A stretch of 64,000 bases of DNA from Actinacidiphila guanduensis. Its GTDB lineage: Bacteria > Actinomycetota > Actinomycetes > Streptomycetales > Streptomycetaceae. The notes under the pieces were generated by a model that saw nothing but the letters and a program-made list of their open reading frames with translations, was not told where the DNA came from and did no database searches. Positions 33,341-42,703 of this stretch are shown here, piece after piece (within the stretch, counting starts at the first letter, position 1; each line of letters opens with the position of its first letter). The position numbers were made by a program, and so were the translations under genes. The stretch spans positions 62,001 through 126,000 of the forward strand of contig NZ_FNIE01000016.1 of assembly GCF_900103985.1 (NCBI RefSeq), written 5' to 3'.

Positions 33341-34801
33341 GTGACAACGACAGGCGCAGCCCCTTACGGGTTCTGGCTGGCCGGCCGGGAGGCCGGCAGC
33401 GAGGACACCTTCGACGTCGCCAACCCGTGGGACGGGTCGCTGGTCGGCCGGGTGGCGGTGCCGAGCGAGGAGCAGGTGGAGCAGGCCGTGGCGGCCGCCG
33501 ACGCGGTGAAGAACGCCTTCTCGGCCACGCCCGCGCACGTACGGGCCGCCGCCCTGGACCACGTCTCGCGGCGGCTGGCGGAGCGCGCGGAGGAACTGGC
33601 GCTGCTGATCACCGCGGAGAACGGCAAGCCGCTGAAGTGGTCGCGGGCCGAGGTGGGCCGCGCGGTCTCCGTCTTCCGCTGGGCCGCGGAGGAGGCGCGC
33701 CGCTTCAACAGCGGCGACTCCCAGCGGCTGGACACCGACGCGGGCGGCGTCGGCCGGCTTGCCCTGACCCGCCGCTTCCCGTACGGCCCGGTGCTCGGCA
33801 TCGCGCCCTTCAACTTCCCGCTCAACCTGGTGGCGCACAAGGTCGCCCCCGCGCTGGCGGTGGGCGCCCCGATCGTCCTCAAGCCCGCGCCGGCCACGCC
33901 GCTGTCGGCGCTGCTCCTCGGCGAGCTGCTGGCCGAGACCGAGGGGCTGCCCGAGGGCTCCTGGAGCGTCCTGCCGGTCCCGAACGACCGGATGACCGCC
34001 CTGGTGCAGGACCCGCGGCTGCCCGTCATCTCCTTCACCGGCTCCGACACGGTGGGCCACCGGATCCAGGACTCGGTGCCGCGCAAGCGCGTCACCCTGG
34101 AACTCGGCGGCAACGCGGCGGCCGTGGTGCTCGCGGACTGGTCCAGCGAGGAGGACCTGGAGTGGGCGGCCACCCGGATCGCCGCCTTCTCCAACTATCA
34201 GGCCGGCCAGTCCTGCATCTCCGTCCAGCGGGTGATCGCCGACGCGGCGGTCTACGACCGGCTGGCCGAGAAGGTCGTGGAGAAGGTCCGCGCCCAGGTC
34301 ACCGGCGACCCCGCCAACCCCGCCACCGACGTGGGCCCGCTGGTCAGCGAGGCCGCGGCGCAGCGCGTCTCGGACTGGGTGGACGACGCCGTCGCCAAGG
34401 GCGCCAAGCTGCTCACCGGCGGCCCGCGCGAGGGGTCCAGCTACCCGCCCACCGTCCTGGCCGACCTGCCCGGCGACGCGGTGCTCGCCGGCGCGGAGGC
34501 GTTCGGCCCGGTGCTCTCACTCCACCGGGTCAACGGTGCCGAGGAGGCGTTCGCGGCCGTCAACGACTCCCGCTTCGGCCTGCAGGCGGGCGTGTTCACC
34601 CACGACCTGCAGCTCGCCTTCCGCGCCCACCGCGCCCTGGAGGTCGGCGGTGTGATCATCGGCGACGCGCCCTCCTACCGCGCCGACCAGATGCCCTACG
34701 GCGGTGTGAAGGACTCCGGCCACGGCCGCGAGGGCGTGAAGTACGCCATGGAGGACTACACCTACGAGCGCGTCATGGTGCTCACCGGCCTCGACCTGTA
34801 G
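33341..34801 (+). CDS. Aldehyde dehydrogenase family protein
   Basis: An NAD(P)-dependent ALDH, 486 aa, GTG at 33341 behind AGGAAGG. Visible motifs: APFNFPLNLV and VLKPAPATPLSA for cofactor binding, SFTGSDTVGHRIQ, catalytic Glu in LELGGNAAAVVL, and nucleophile Cys in NYQAGQSCISVQR. The C terminus PYGGVKDSGHGREGVKYAMEDYT is canonical. It belongs to the succinate-semialdehyde/glyceraldehyde-type ALDHs by general look, but I cannot fix the substrate. Being downstream of PucR and near gabT, succinate semialdehyde is a reasonable guess. A strong terminator follows 25 bp after the stop. Confidence 0.85.
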   Translation: MTTTGAAPYGFWLAGREAGSEDTFDVANPWDGSLVGRVAVPSEEQVEQAVAAADAVKNAFSATPAHVRAAALDHVSRRLAERAEELALLITAENGKPLKWSRAEVGRAVSVFRWAAEEARRFNSGDSQRLDTDAGGVGRLALTRRFPYGPVLGIAPFNFPLNLVAHKVAPALAVGAPIVLKPAPATPLSALLLGELLAETEGLPEGSWSVLPVPNDRMTALVQDPRLPVISFTGSDTVGHRIQDSVPRKRVTLELGGNAAAVVLADWSSEEDLEWAATRIAAFSNYQAGQSCISVQRVIADAAVYDRLAEKVVEKVRAQVTGDPANPATDVGPLVSEAAAQRVSDWVDDAVAKGAKLLTGGPREGSSYPPTVLADLPGDAVLAGAEAFGPVLSLHRVNGAEEAFAAVNDSRFGLQAGVFTHDLQLAFRAHRALEVGGVIIGDAPSYRADQMPYGGVKDSGHGREGVKYAMEDYTYERVMVLTGLDL

Positions 34802-34826
34802 GGCGCCCCTGGGGCGCACACCCGTC

Positions 34827-34861
34827 GGCCGGGCCGCTGACCTCGTGTCAGCGGCCCGGCC
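34827..34861 (+). terminator. Strong terminator hairpin after the aldehyde dehydrogenase gene
   Basis: GGCCGGGCCGCTGAC (34827-34841) and GTCAGCGGCCCGGCC (34847-34861) form a perfect 15-bp stem with a 5-base loop, followed by CGCACTTGTC. It ends the dehydrogenase transcript and isolates the acyl-CoA dehydrogenase gene. Confidence 0.8.
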
Positions 34862-34907
34862 GCACTTGTCTGGTGGCACCTGCGGATATCGGGTAGGACG
34901 GACAAGT

Positions 34908-34923
34908 GGTACCGGTCGGTACC
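34908..34923 (+). promoter_or_regulatory. Operator-like palindrome upstream of acyl-CoA dehydrogenase
   Basis: GGTACCG (34908-34914) and CGGTACC (34917-34923) form a perfect 7-bp inverted repeat with a 2-base spacer, 25 bases before the start codon. This size and symmetry fit a TetR-family operator. No TetR gene is in the window, so the regulator would be encoded elsewhere. A second dyad, CACTTGTC/GACAAGTG, flanks it at 34863-34870 and 34901-34908. Confidence 0.55.
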
Positions 34924-34948
34924 CGGCCCACCCGGAGGTGACGCAGCC

Positions 34949-36871
34949 GTGACCGCACCCGCCACAACCCGCAGGGTCTCCGAACACGAGGCCCGCCAGG
35001 TCGCCGAGGACGCCAGGGAGCAGCACTGGCACAAGCCCAGCTTCGCCAAGGAGCTCTTCCTCGGCCGCTTCCGCCTCGACCTGATCCACCCGCACCCGCA
35101 GCCGGCGCCCGAGGCGGTCGCCAAGGGTGAGGCCTTCCTCGCCCGGCTGGCCGCGTTCCTGGACGCCGAGGTCGACGGCGCCCGCATCGACCGCGAGGCG
35201 CAGATCCCGGACGAGGTGGTGCGGGGGCTGAAGGAGCTCGGCGCGTTCGGCATGAAGATCGACGAGTCCTACGGCGGCCTCGGCCTCACCCAGGTGTACT
35301 ACAACAAGGCGCTCGCCCTGGCCGGCACCGCGAGCCCGGCGCTGGGCGCCCTGCTCTCGGCCCACCAGTCCATCGGCGTCCCGCAGCCGCTGAAGCTGTT
35401 CGGCACGAAGGAGCAGAAGGACGCCTTCCTGCCCCGCTGCGCCCGCACCGACATCAGCGCCTTCCTGCTCACCGAACCCGACGTCGGCTCCGACCCGGCG
35501 CGGCTGGGCACTACGGCGGTGCCCGACGGCGACAGCTACGTGCTGGACGGCGTGAAGCTGTGGACCACCAACGGCGTCGTCGCCGACCTGCTCGTGGTGA
35601 TGGCGCGCGTGCCGCGCTCCGAGGGCCACAAGGGCGGCATCAGCGCCTTCGTGGTGGAGGCCGACTCCGAGGGCATCACGGTGGAGCGCCGCAACGCCTT
35701 CATGGGCCTGCGCGGCCTGGAGAACGGCGTCACCCGCTTCCACCAGGTGCGGGTGCCGGCCGCCAACCGCATCGGGCCCGAGGGCGCCGGCCTGAAGATC
35801 GCCCTGACCACCCTGAACACCGGCCGGCTGTCCCTGCCGGCGGCCTGTGTCGGCGCCGGCAAGTGGTGCCTGAAGATCGCCCGCGAGTGGTCGGCCGCCC
35901 GCGAGCAGTGGGGCAAGCCGATCGGCGAGCACGAAGCCGTGGGCGCCAAGATCTCCTACATCGCCGCCACCACCTTCGCCCTGGAGGCGGTGGTGGACCT
36001 CGCCTCCCAGATGGCCGACGAGGAGCGCAACGACATCCGGATCGAGGCCGCGCTCGCCAAGCTCTTCGGCTCCGAGGCGGCCTGCCGGATGGCCGACGAG
36101 CTGGTGCAGATCCGCGGCGGCCGCGGCTTCGAGACCGCCGACTCGCTGGCCGCCCGCGGCGAGCGCGCGGTGCCCGCCGAGCAGCTGCTGCGCGACATGC
36201 GGATCAACCGGATCTTCGAGGGCTCCACCGAGATCATGCACCTGCTGATCGCCCGCGAGGCCGTCGACGCCCACCTGTCGGTCGCCGGCGACCTCATCGA
36301 CCCCGACACCTCCCTGGCCGACAAGGCCAGGGCCGGCGCCAAGGCGGGCGGCTTCTACGCCCGCTGGCTGCCCGGACTCGTCGCCGGCCGCGGCCAGCTG
36401 CCCACCTCCTACAGCGAGTTCGGCGACCTCGCCGGCCACCTGCGCTACGTCGAGCGCAACGCCCGCAAGCTCGCCCGCAGCACCTTCTACGCCATGTCCC
36501 GCTGGCAGGGCCGCATGGAGCTCAAGCAGAACTTCCTCGCCCGCATCGTCGACATCGGCGCCGAACTGTTCGCCATGAGCGCGGTCTGCGTACGTGCCCG
36601 GCACATGGCCGCCACCGGCGACCACGGGCGCGAAGCGGGCCGGCTGGCCGACGTCTTCTGCCGCCAGTCCCGGGTCCGCGTCGAGGAGCTGTTCGCCCGG
36701 CTGTGGACCAACACCGACGGCCCCGACCGGCACCTGGCCAGGGCGGTGCTCTCCGGCCGGATGGAGTGGCTGGAGGCCGGCATCGTGGACCCCAGCCGCG
36801 AAGGCCCCTGGATCGCCGACGCCACACCGGGACCGAGCACGGCCGACAACGTACGGCGCCGGATCGGCTGA
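34949..36871 (+). CDS. Acyl-CoA dehydrogenase, long form
   Basis: A flavin-dependent acyl-CoA dehydrogenase of 640 aa, GTG at 34949 with GGAGGTG upstream. The ACAD core spans about residues 55-440: MKIDESYGGLGLTQVYYN, LTEPDVGSDPARLGTTA for FAD/substrate binding, GGISAFVVEAD, GRLSLPAACVGAGKW, RGGRGFETADSL, and RINRIFEGSTEIMHLLIAREA. About 190 further C-terminal residues, helical and Arg-rich, resemble the extension of VLCAD/ACAD9-type enzymes that helps membrane binding. It probably starts beta-oxidation of long-chain acyl-CoA. The perfect palindrome upstream suggests its own repressor. Confidence 0.88.
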   Translation: MTAPATTRRVSEHEARQVAEDAREQHWHKPSFAKELFLGRFRLDLIHPHPQPAPEAVAKGEAFLARLAAFLDAEVDGARIDREAQIPDEVVRGLKELGAFGMKIDESYGGLGLTQVYYNKALALAGTASPALGALLSAHQSIGVPQPLKLFGTKEQKDAFLPRCARTDISAFLLTEPDVGSDPARLGTTAVPDGDSYVLDGVKLWTTNGVVADLLVVMARVPRSEGHKGGISAFVVEADSEGITVERRNAFMGLRGLENGVTRFHQVRVPAANRIGPEGAGLKIALTTLNTGRLSLPAACVGAGKWCLKIAREWSAAREQWGKPIGEHEAVGAKISYIAATTFALEAVVDLASQMADEERNDIRIEAALAKLFGSEAACRMADELVQIRGGRGFETADSLAARGERAVPAEQLLRDMRINRIFEGSTEIMHLLIAREAVDAHLSVAGDLIDPDTSLADKARAGAKAGGFYARWLPGLVAGRGQLPTSYSEFGDLAGHLRYVERNARKLARSTFYAMSRWQGRMELKQNFLARIVDIGAELFAMSAVCVRARHMAATGDHGREAGRLADVFCRQSRVRVEELFARLWTNTDGPDRHLARAVLSGRMEWLEAGIVDPSREGPWIADATPGPSTADNVRRRIG

Positions 36872-36992
36872 GCCCGCCCTGCCGCACGCCCCCCGGACCG
36901 CCCGCCCGGCGGCCCGGCACCCCGCGGACGGCCACGCCACAGCAGGCGGCCGCCCGCGGGGCGCCCGTGCGTGGCCGCACAGTCCGGCACGA

Positions 36993-36998
36993 CACAAT
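36993..36998 (+). promoter_or_regulatory. Possible -10 of a leaderless dxr promoter
   Basis: CACAAT lies six bases before the dxr ATG, so initiation would fall on or next to the start codon. There is no ribosome-binding site ahead of dxr, which fits a leaderless mRNA. A convincing -35 is not seen. Confidence 0.35.
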
Positions 36999-37004
36999 GA
37001 CCTC

Positions 37005-38252
37005 ATGACGGACGCTCTCGCAGACCCGCACCACCTCCCCCACCCGGCCGCCGGCGGCGACGGCCCGCGCGACATCGTGATCCTCGGCTCCACCGGCTCC
37101 ATCGGTACGCAGGCCATCGACGTGGTGCTGCGCAACCCCGACCGCTTCCGGGTGGTCGCGCTGTCCGCCGCGGGCAGCCGGGTCGCCCTGCTCGCCGAGC
37201 AGGCGCACCGCCTGCGGGTGCACACCGTTGCCGTCGCCGACGAGGCCGCCGCCGGGCCGCTGCGCGAGGCGCTGGCCGCCCGCTACGGCACCGAGCCGCT
37301 GCCCGAGATCGCCGCGGGACCCGGGGCCGCCGCCGAGCTGGCCGCCCTGCCCTGCCACTCGGTGCTCAACGGCATCACCGGCTCCATCGGGCTGCGCCCC
37401 ACCCTGGCCGCCCTGGCGGCGGGGCGGGTGCTGATCCTGGCCAACAAGGAATCGCTGATCGTCGGCGGCCCGCTGGTGAAGGCCGCCGCCGCGCCCGGCC
37501 AGGTCGTGCCCGTCGACTCCGAGCACTCGGCGCTGTTCCAGGCGCTGCTCGGCGGCGACCGCGGCGAGGTGCGCAAGCTCGTCGTCACTGCCTCCGGCGG
37601 CCCGTTCCGCGGCCGCACCCGCGCCGAACTGGCCGGGGTCACCGTCGAGCAGGCGATGGCGCACCCCACCTGGGACATGGGCCCGGTCGTCACGATCAAC
37701 TCCGCGACCCTGGTCAACAAGGGCCTGGAGGTCATCGAGGCGCACCTGCTCTTCGACATCCCGTTCGACCGGATCGAGGTCGTCGTCCACCCCCAGTCCT
37801 ACGTTCACTCGATGGTGGAGTTCACCGACGGCTCCACGCTCGCCCAGGTGAGCCCGCCCGACATGCGGATGCCGATCTCCCTGGGTCTGGGCTGGCCGCA
37901 CCGGGTGCCCGACGCCGCGCCGGGCGTCGACTGGACCAAGGCGGCCACGTGGGAGTTCTTCCCGCTCGACAACGACGCGTTCCCCTCCGTCGCACTGGCC
38001 CGCCATGTCGGTAGCCTCGGAGGCACCGCTCCGGCGGTGTTCAACGCCGCCAACGAGGAATGCGTGGCGGCGTTCCGCACCGGCCGGCTGCCGTTCACCG
38101 GGATCGTGGACACCGTCGCCAGGGTCGTCCAGGAGCACGGGACGCCGGCGGCGGGAACTCGGCTGACGGTCGAGGACGTCCTCGAAGCGGAGACCTGGGC
38201 GCGCGCCCGGGCGGTGGAACTGGCGCAGGCATCGGAGGCAGCGGGCGTATGA
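37005..38252 (+). CDS. dxr: 1-deoxy-D-xylulose 5-phosphate reductoisomerase
   Basis: The second enzyme of the MEP isoprenoid pathway, converting DXP to MEP with NADPH. The ATG at 37005 gives 415 aa; the open frame upstream overlaps the acyl-CoA dehydrogenase and is ignored. The NADPH site is VILGSTGSIGTQAIDVV, and NGITGSIGLRPTLAAL and LANKESLIVGGPLV are conserved. The metal/substrate site is PVDSEHSALFQAL and TASGGPFRGRTRAEL, with MGPVVTINSATLVNKGLEVIEA after it. It overlaps the protease gene by four bases; with ispG three genes on, two MEP-pathway enzymes bracket the protease. Confidence 0.97.
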   Translation: MTDALADPHHLPHPAAGGDGPRDIVILGSTGSIGTQAIDVVLRNPDRFRVVALSAAGSRVALLAEQAHRLRVHTVAVADEAAAGPLREALAARYGTEPLPEIAAGPGAAAELAALPCHSVLNGITGSIGLRPTLAALAAGRVLILANKESLIVGGPLVKAAAAPGQVVPVDSEHSALFQALLGGDRGEVRKLVVTASGGPFRGRTRAELAGVTVEQAMAHPTWDMGPVVTINSATLVNKGLEVIEAHLLFDIPFDRIEVVVHPQSYVHSMVEFTDGSTLAQVSPPDMRMPISLGLGWPHRVPDAAPGVDWTKAATWEFFPLDNDAFPSVALARHVGSLGGTAPAVFNAANEECVAAFRTGRLPFTGIVDTVARVVQEHGTPAAGTRLTVEDVLEAETWARARAVELAQASEAAGV

Positions 38253-39568
38253 CGGCACTCATGACGGTCCTCGGCATAGTCGTCTTCGCCGTCGGCCTGA
38301 TGATCTCCATCGCCTGGCACGAGCTGGGCCACCTCACCTGGGCGAAGATCTTCAGGATCAGGGTGCCGCAGTACATGGTCGGCTTCGGCCCCACGCTGTG
38401 GTCCCGCAAGAAGGGCGAGACGGAGTACGGCTTCAAGGCCGTCCCGCTCGGCGGCTACATCCGGATGATCGGCATGTTCCCGCCCGGCGAGGACGGCCGG
38501 GTCACCGCCCGCTCCACCTCGCCGTGGCGCAGCATGATCGAGGACGCCCGCTCGGCGGCGTACGAGGAGCTGCAGCCGGGCGACGAGACGCGGATGTTCT
38601 ACACCCGCGCGCCCTGGAAGCGCGTCATCGTGATGTTCGCCGGGCCCTTCATGAACCTGGTGCTGGCCGTCGCGCTCTTCCTGACCGTCTTCATGGGCTT
38701 CGGCATCAGCATGTCCACCACCACGGTCGGCCAGGTCGAGGACTGCGTGATCTCCGCCTCCGACACCTCGCACCGCGACGCGAACAACCCCTGCCGCCCC
38801 ACCGACCCCGTGGCGCCCGCCAAGGCCGCCGGGCTCAAGGCGGGCGACCGCTTCGTCTCCTTCGACGGCAAGGCGGTCGGCTCCTGGTCGCAGCTGTCCG
38901 ACGACATCCGCCGCCACCCCGACGACACCGTCACCGTCGTCGTGGAGCGCGACGGCCGCCAGGTCACCCTGCACCCGCACCTGACCACCAACACCGTCGC
39001 CAGGACCGACCGGGACGGCAACCCGCTGGACGGCACCACCAAGGCCGGCTTCTTCGGTTTCGCGCCGGCCAGCCACATCCAGCCGCTCGGCTTCACCGAC
39101 TCCGTGCAGCACATGGGCGACATGGCCGACCAGGGCGTGCGCTCCCTGGTGTCGCTGCCCGAACGCATCCCCGACCTGTGGAACGCCGCCTTCCACCACG
39201 CCCCGCGCAAGGCCGACTCGCCGATGGGCGTGGTCGGCGCGGCCCGGGTGGGCGGACAGGTGTTCGCCCTCAAGGAGCCGGCGATCGACCGGGTCGTCAC
39301 CATGGTGATGCTCGTGGCCGGCTTCAACCTCTCGTTGTTCCTGTTCAACATGCTGCCGCTGCTGCCGCTGGACGGCGGGCACATCGCGGGCGCGCTGTGG
39401 GAGGCGGTGCGCCGGCACGCCGCCCGCGTCTTCCGCCGGCCCGACCCCGGGCCCTTCGACGTGGCCAAACTGATGCCGGTCGCCTACGTGGTGGCCGGGA
39501 TATTCGTCTGCTTCACGTTGCTGGTGCTGATCGCCGACGTGGTCAACCCGGTCAAGCTCAGTTCGTGA
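38249..39568 (+). CDS. Site-2 intramembrane zinc metalloprotease (M50, RseP/Rip1 type)
   Basis: An integral membrane protease that cuts transmembrane segments such as anti-sigma factors, 439 aa, ATG at 38249 overlapping the dxr stop. The zinc site is AWHELGH (His24, Glu25, His28) in the first helix. The second metal ligand is in NMLPLLPLDGGH near residues 368-380. A PDZ domain sits between (AAGLKAGDRFVSFDGKAV). At least four helices are visible. It is the orthologue, by domain layout and dxr-rip-ispG order, of mycobacterial Rip1. A hairpin follows. Confidence 0.93.
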   Translation: MTALMTVLGIVVFAVGLMISIAWHELGHLTWAKIFRIRVPQYMVGFGPTLWSRKKGETEYGFKAVPLGGYIRMIGMFPPGEDGRVTARSTSPWRSMIEDARSAAYEELQPGDETRMFYTRAPWKRVIVMFAGPFMNLVLAVALFLTVFMGFGISMSTTTVGQVEDCVISASDTSHRDANNPCRPTDPVAPAKAAGLKAGDRFVSFDGKAVGSWSQLSDDIRRHPDDTVTVVVERDGRQVTLHPHLTTNTVARTDRDGNPLDGTTKAGFFGFAPASHIQPLGFTDSVQHMGDMADQGVRSLVSLPERIPDLWNAAFHHAPRKADSPMGVVGAARVGGQVFALKEPAIDRVVTMVMLVAGFNLSLFLFNMLPLLPLDGGHIAGALWEAVRRHAARVFRRPDPGPFDVAKLMPVAYVVAGIFVCFTLLVLIADVVNPVKLSS

Positions 39569-39585
39569 TGCCCCGGGACGGGTGA

Positions 39586-39623
39586 GCTCCGGGGGCGGGG
39601 TACCGTAACCTCGATCCCGGAGC
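39586..39623 (+). promoter_or_regulatory. Inverted repeat around a possible ispG promoter
   Basis: GCTCCGGG (39586-39593) and CCCGGAGC (39616-39623) are perfect 8-bp arms with a 22-base loop, which contains TACCGT, a TANNNT -10-like hexamer at 39601. It may be a terminator after the protease gene or an operator-like dyad for ispG. Confidence 0.35.
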
Positions 39624-39670
39624 CCGCCCATGACGGGACCTTCGTTCCACACCTTGGGGATGCCACGCAC

Positions 39671-40825
<1,155 letters not shown>

Positions 40826-40845
40826 GCACAAGCTCTCGGCCGGGT

Positions 40846-40887
40846 GCCGCGTACGGATTGCCGTACGCGGCGCTCGGCACGCCGAGC
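40846..40887 (+). terminator. Two back-to-back hairpins after ispG
   Basis: GCCGCGTACGG (40846-40856) and CCGTACGCGGC (40861-40871) make a perfect 11-bp stem with a 4-base loop. GCTCGGC (40872-40878) and GCCGAGC (40881-40887) follow at once, with a 2-base loop. They are likely a terminator without a U-run. Confidence 0.65.
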
Positions 40888-40943
40888 CGGGGCAGCATGC
40901 CCGTCCCGTCCACCGCCGTCCCCGACGGCCCGAGCGGCCGGGG

Positions 40944-41795
40944 GTGCCCGTGCTGACCCACCCGAGCGCGCGAGTCCTGGAGCCCGGCGACCTCGACGCC
41001 GCCCTGGCCGTGCTGAACCGCGACCCGGTGGCGAACGCCTTCGTCACCTCCCGGGTGAACATCGCCGGCCTCGACCCCTGGCGGCTGGGCGGCGAGATGT
41101 GGGGCTGGTACTCCGGCGGGCGGCTCACCTCGCTGTGCTACGCGGGCGCCAACCTCGTGCCGATCTGCGCCACCCCCGAGGCGGTGCGCGCCTTCGCCGA
41201 GCGGGCCCGGCGGGCGGGGCGGCGCTGCTCGTCCATCGTCGGCCCGGCCGAGCCCACCGCCGACCTGTGGTCGCAACTGGAGCCGTACTGGGGCCCCGCC
41301 CGCGAGGTCCGCGCCTGCCAGCCGCTGATGTCCACCCGGTCGCTGCCGGCAGACATCGCCCCCGACCCGCTGGTGCGGCGGGTCCGGCGCGAGGAGATGG
41401 ACGTCATCATGCCCGCGTGCGTGGCGATGTTCACCGAGGAGGTCGGCGTCTCGCCGCTGGCCGGCGACGGCGGGCTGCTCTACCAGGCCAGGGTCGCCGA
41501 ACTCGTCTCCGCCGGGCGGGCGTTCGCCCGCATCGAGGACGGCCAGGTGGTCTTCAAGGCCGAGATCGGCGCCGTCACCCGGCACAGCTGCCAGATCCAG
41601 GGCGTGTGGGTGGCCCCCTCCCATCGCGGCCGCGGCCTGTCGGAGACCGGCATGGCCGCCGTCCTGCACTACGCCCTGCGGGACATCGCACCGGTGGCGA
41701 GCCTGTACGTCAACGACTTCAACACCGCGGCGCGGGCGGCCTACCGCAGGGTCGGCTTCCAGGAGGTCGGCGCCTTCATGTCGGTGCTGTTCTGA
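40944..41795 (+). CDS. GNAT acetyltransferase with N-terminal DUF4081-type domain
   Basis: A predicted N-acetyltransferase, 283 aa; GTG at 40944, with a second GTG at 40950 equally possible. Residues 1-130 resemble the actinobacterial DUF4081 domain (VLNRDPVANAFVTSRVNIAG, EMWGWYSGGRLTSLCY). The C-terminal GNAT fold has the acetyl-CoA loop IQGVWVAPSHRGRGLSETGM, with the QxxGxG/A-like RGRGLS, and LYVNDFNTAARAAYRRVGF. This gene regularly follows ispG in streptomycetes as I recall. The substrate is unknown. Confidence 0.85.
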   Translation: MPVLTHPSARVLEPGDLDAALAVLNRDPVANAFVTSRVNIAGLDPWRLGGEMWGWYSGGRLTSLCYAGANLVPICATPEAVRAFAERARRAGRRCSSIVGPAEPTADLWSQLEPYWGPAREVRACQPLMSTRSLPADIAPDPLVRRVRREEMDVIMPACVAMFTEEVGVSPLAGDGGLLYQARVAELVSAGRAFARIEDGQVVFKAEIGAVTRHSCQIQGVWVAPSHRGRGLSETGMAAVLHYALRDIAPVASLYVNDFNTAARAAYRRVGFQEVGAFMSVLF

Positions 41796-41800
41796 GCCGT

Positions 41801-41850
41801 CCCGGGCTGTTCCGGGCTGTTTCGGGTTGTTCTGTGACTCCTCAGGCTGT
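41801..41850. repeat. 10-bp tandem repeat between the two GNAT genes
   Basis: CCCGGGCTGT, TCCGGGCTGT and TTCGGGTTGT lie at 41801, 41811 and 41821, a degenerate unit at 41831, and CTCAGGCTGT at 41841, all in 10-base register. It starts five bases after the first GNAT stop. Confidence 0.6.
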
Positions 41851-41955
41851 TCCGTGCCGCCCCCGGGCGGCCGGGACCGATCACCGTGCTCCGTTTCGGC
41901 CGCTTCCACGGGACAATGGGAGCCAAGGGAAGGCTCACCGGTAGGGTCGCGCGTC

Positions 41956-42507
41956 ATGGAGAAGGTAGTGGTCGGGCCGTGCGCCCTCGCCGAGCACGTG
42001 GACGAGGCGCTGGCCGTGCAGGCGGTGGCGTTCGGGCTCGGGCCCGAGGAGGTCGCCATCCGGCGGCAGATCGTGCTGCGGCACCTGGCCAACCCCGGAG
42101 CCCGGGCTCTGGCCGCGCACACCCCGGACGGCCGGATGGTGGGCTTCGTCTACGGGCTGCCCAACGACCGCGCCCACTGGTGGTCCGGCATAGTGCAGCC
42201 CTACCTGCGCGAGCAGGGCAACGACGGCTGGCTCGACGACTCCTTCGTCATCACCGAACTGCACGTCCTGCCCGGCTTCCAGGGCCGCGGCATCGGCCGC
42301 GCGCTGATCACCGAGATCACCGACACCGCCGACCAGCCGCGCAGCATCCTGTCCGCGATCGACGGCGAGAGCCCCGCCCGCCACCTCTACCGCGCACTCG
42401 GCTACCGCGACCTGGCCCGCCCGGTGCACTTCCCCAGCGCCTCGCGCCCGTACGCGGTGATGGGCGCCCCACTCCCGCTGCTGCGGCGCCGCACCGAGTC
42501 GGCCTAG
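41956..42507 (+). CDS. GNAT acetyltransferase
   Basis: A small predicted N-acetyltransferase, 183 aa, ATG at 41956. The acetyl-CoA pyrophosphate loop is LHVLPGFQGRGIGRAL, and ARHLYRALGYRDLARPVHF covers the last strand and helix. The stretch AHWWSGIVQPYLREQGNDGWLD before it is less common and may shape the acceptor site. Its frame is open upstream to 41827, through the 10-bp repeat, so the upstream starts are rejected. Substrate unknown; converges with the kinase-like gene. Confidence 0.85.
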   Translation: MEKVVVGPCALAEHVDEALAVQAVAFGLGPEEVAIRRQIVLRHLANPGARALAAHTPDGRMVGFVYGLPNDRAHWWSGIVQPYLREQGNDGWLDDSFVITELHVLPGFQGRGIGRALITEITDTADQPRSILSAIDGESPARHLYRALGYRDLARPVHFPSASRPYAVMGAPLPLLRRRTESA

Positions 42508-42527
42508 CGCAGGGGCAGTCGGCGAAC

Positions 42528-42552
42528 CCGCCGGGCGGAGTCAGCCCGGCGG
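42528..42552. terminator. Hairpin between convergent GNAT and APH-type genes
   Basis: CCGCCGGGC (42528-42536) and GCCCGGCGG (42544-42552) form a perfect 9-bp stem with a 7-base loop, 20 bases after the GNAT stop. It may act in both directions. The rest of the 196-bp gap shows no other feature. Confidence 0.55.
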
Positions 42553-42703
42553 AGCAGGAGTTCCGCGGGGCTGCCCGGGGAGGGAGCCTGAGCCCCCGGC
42601 GAAATCCGCCTGGCGCGAAGGGAATTCGCTGCCTGGCCGACGCCAGCGGGCTTCGGCCGACGTGAGCGGCTGGCACCCGGCCCCGAGGGGCGCGGCCCGC
42701 GGC

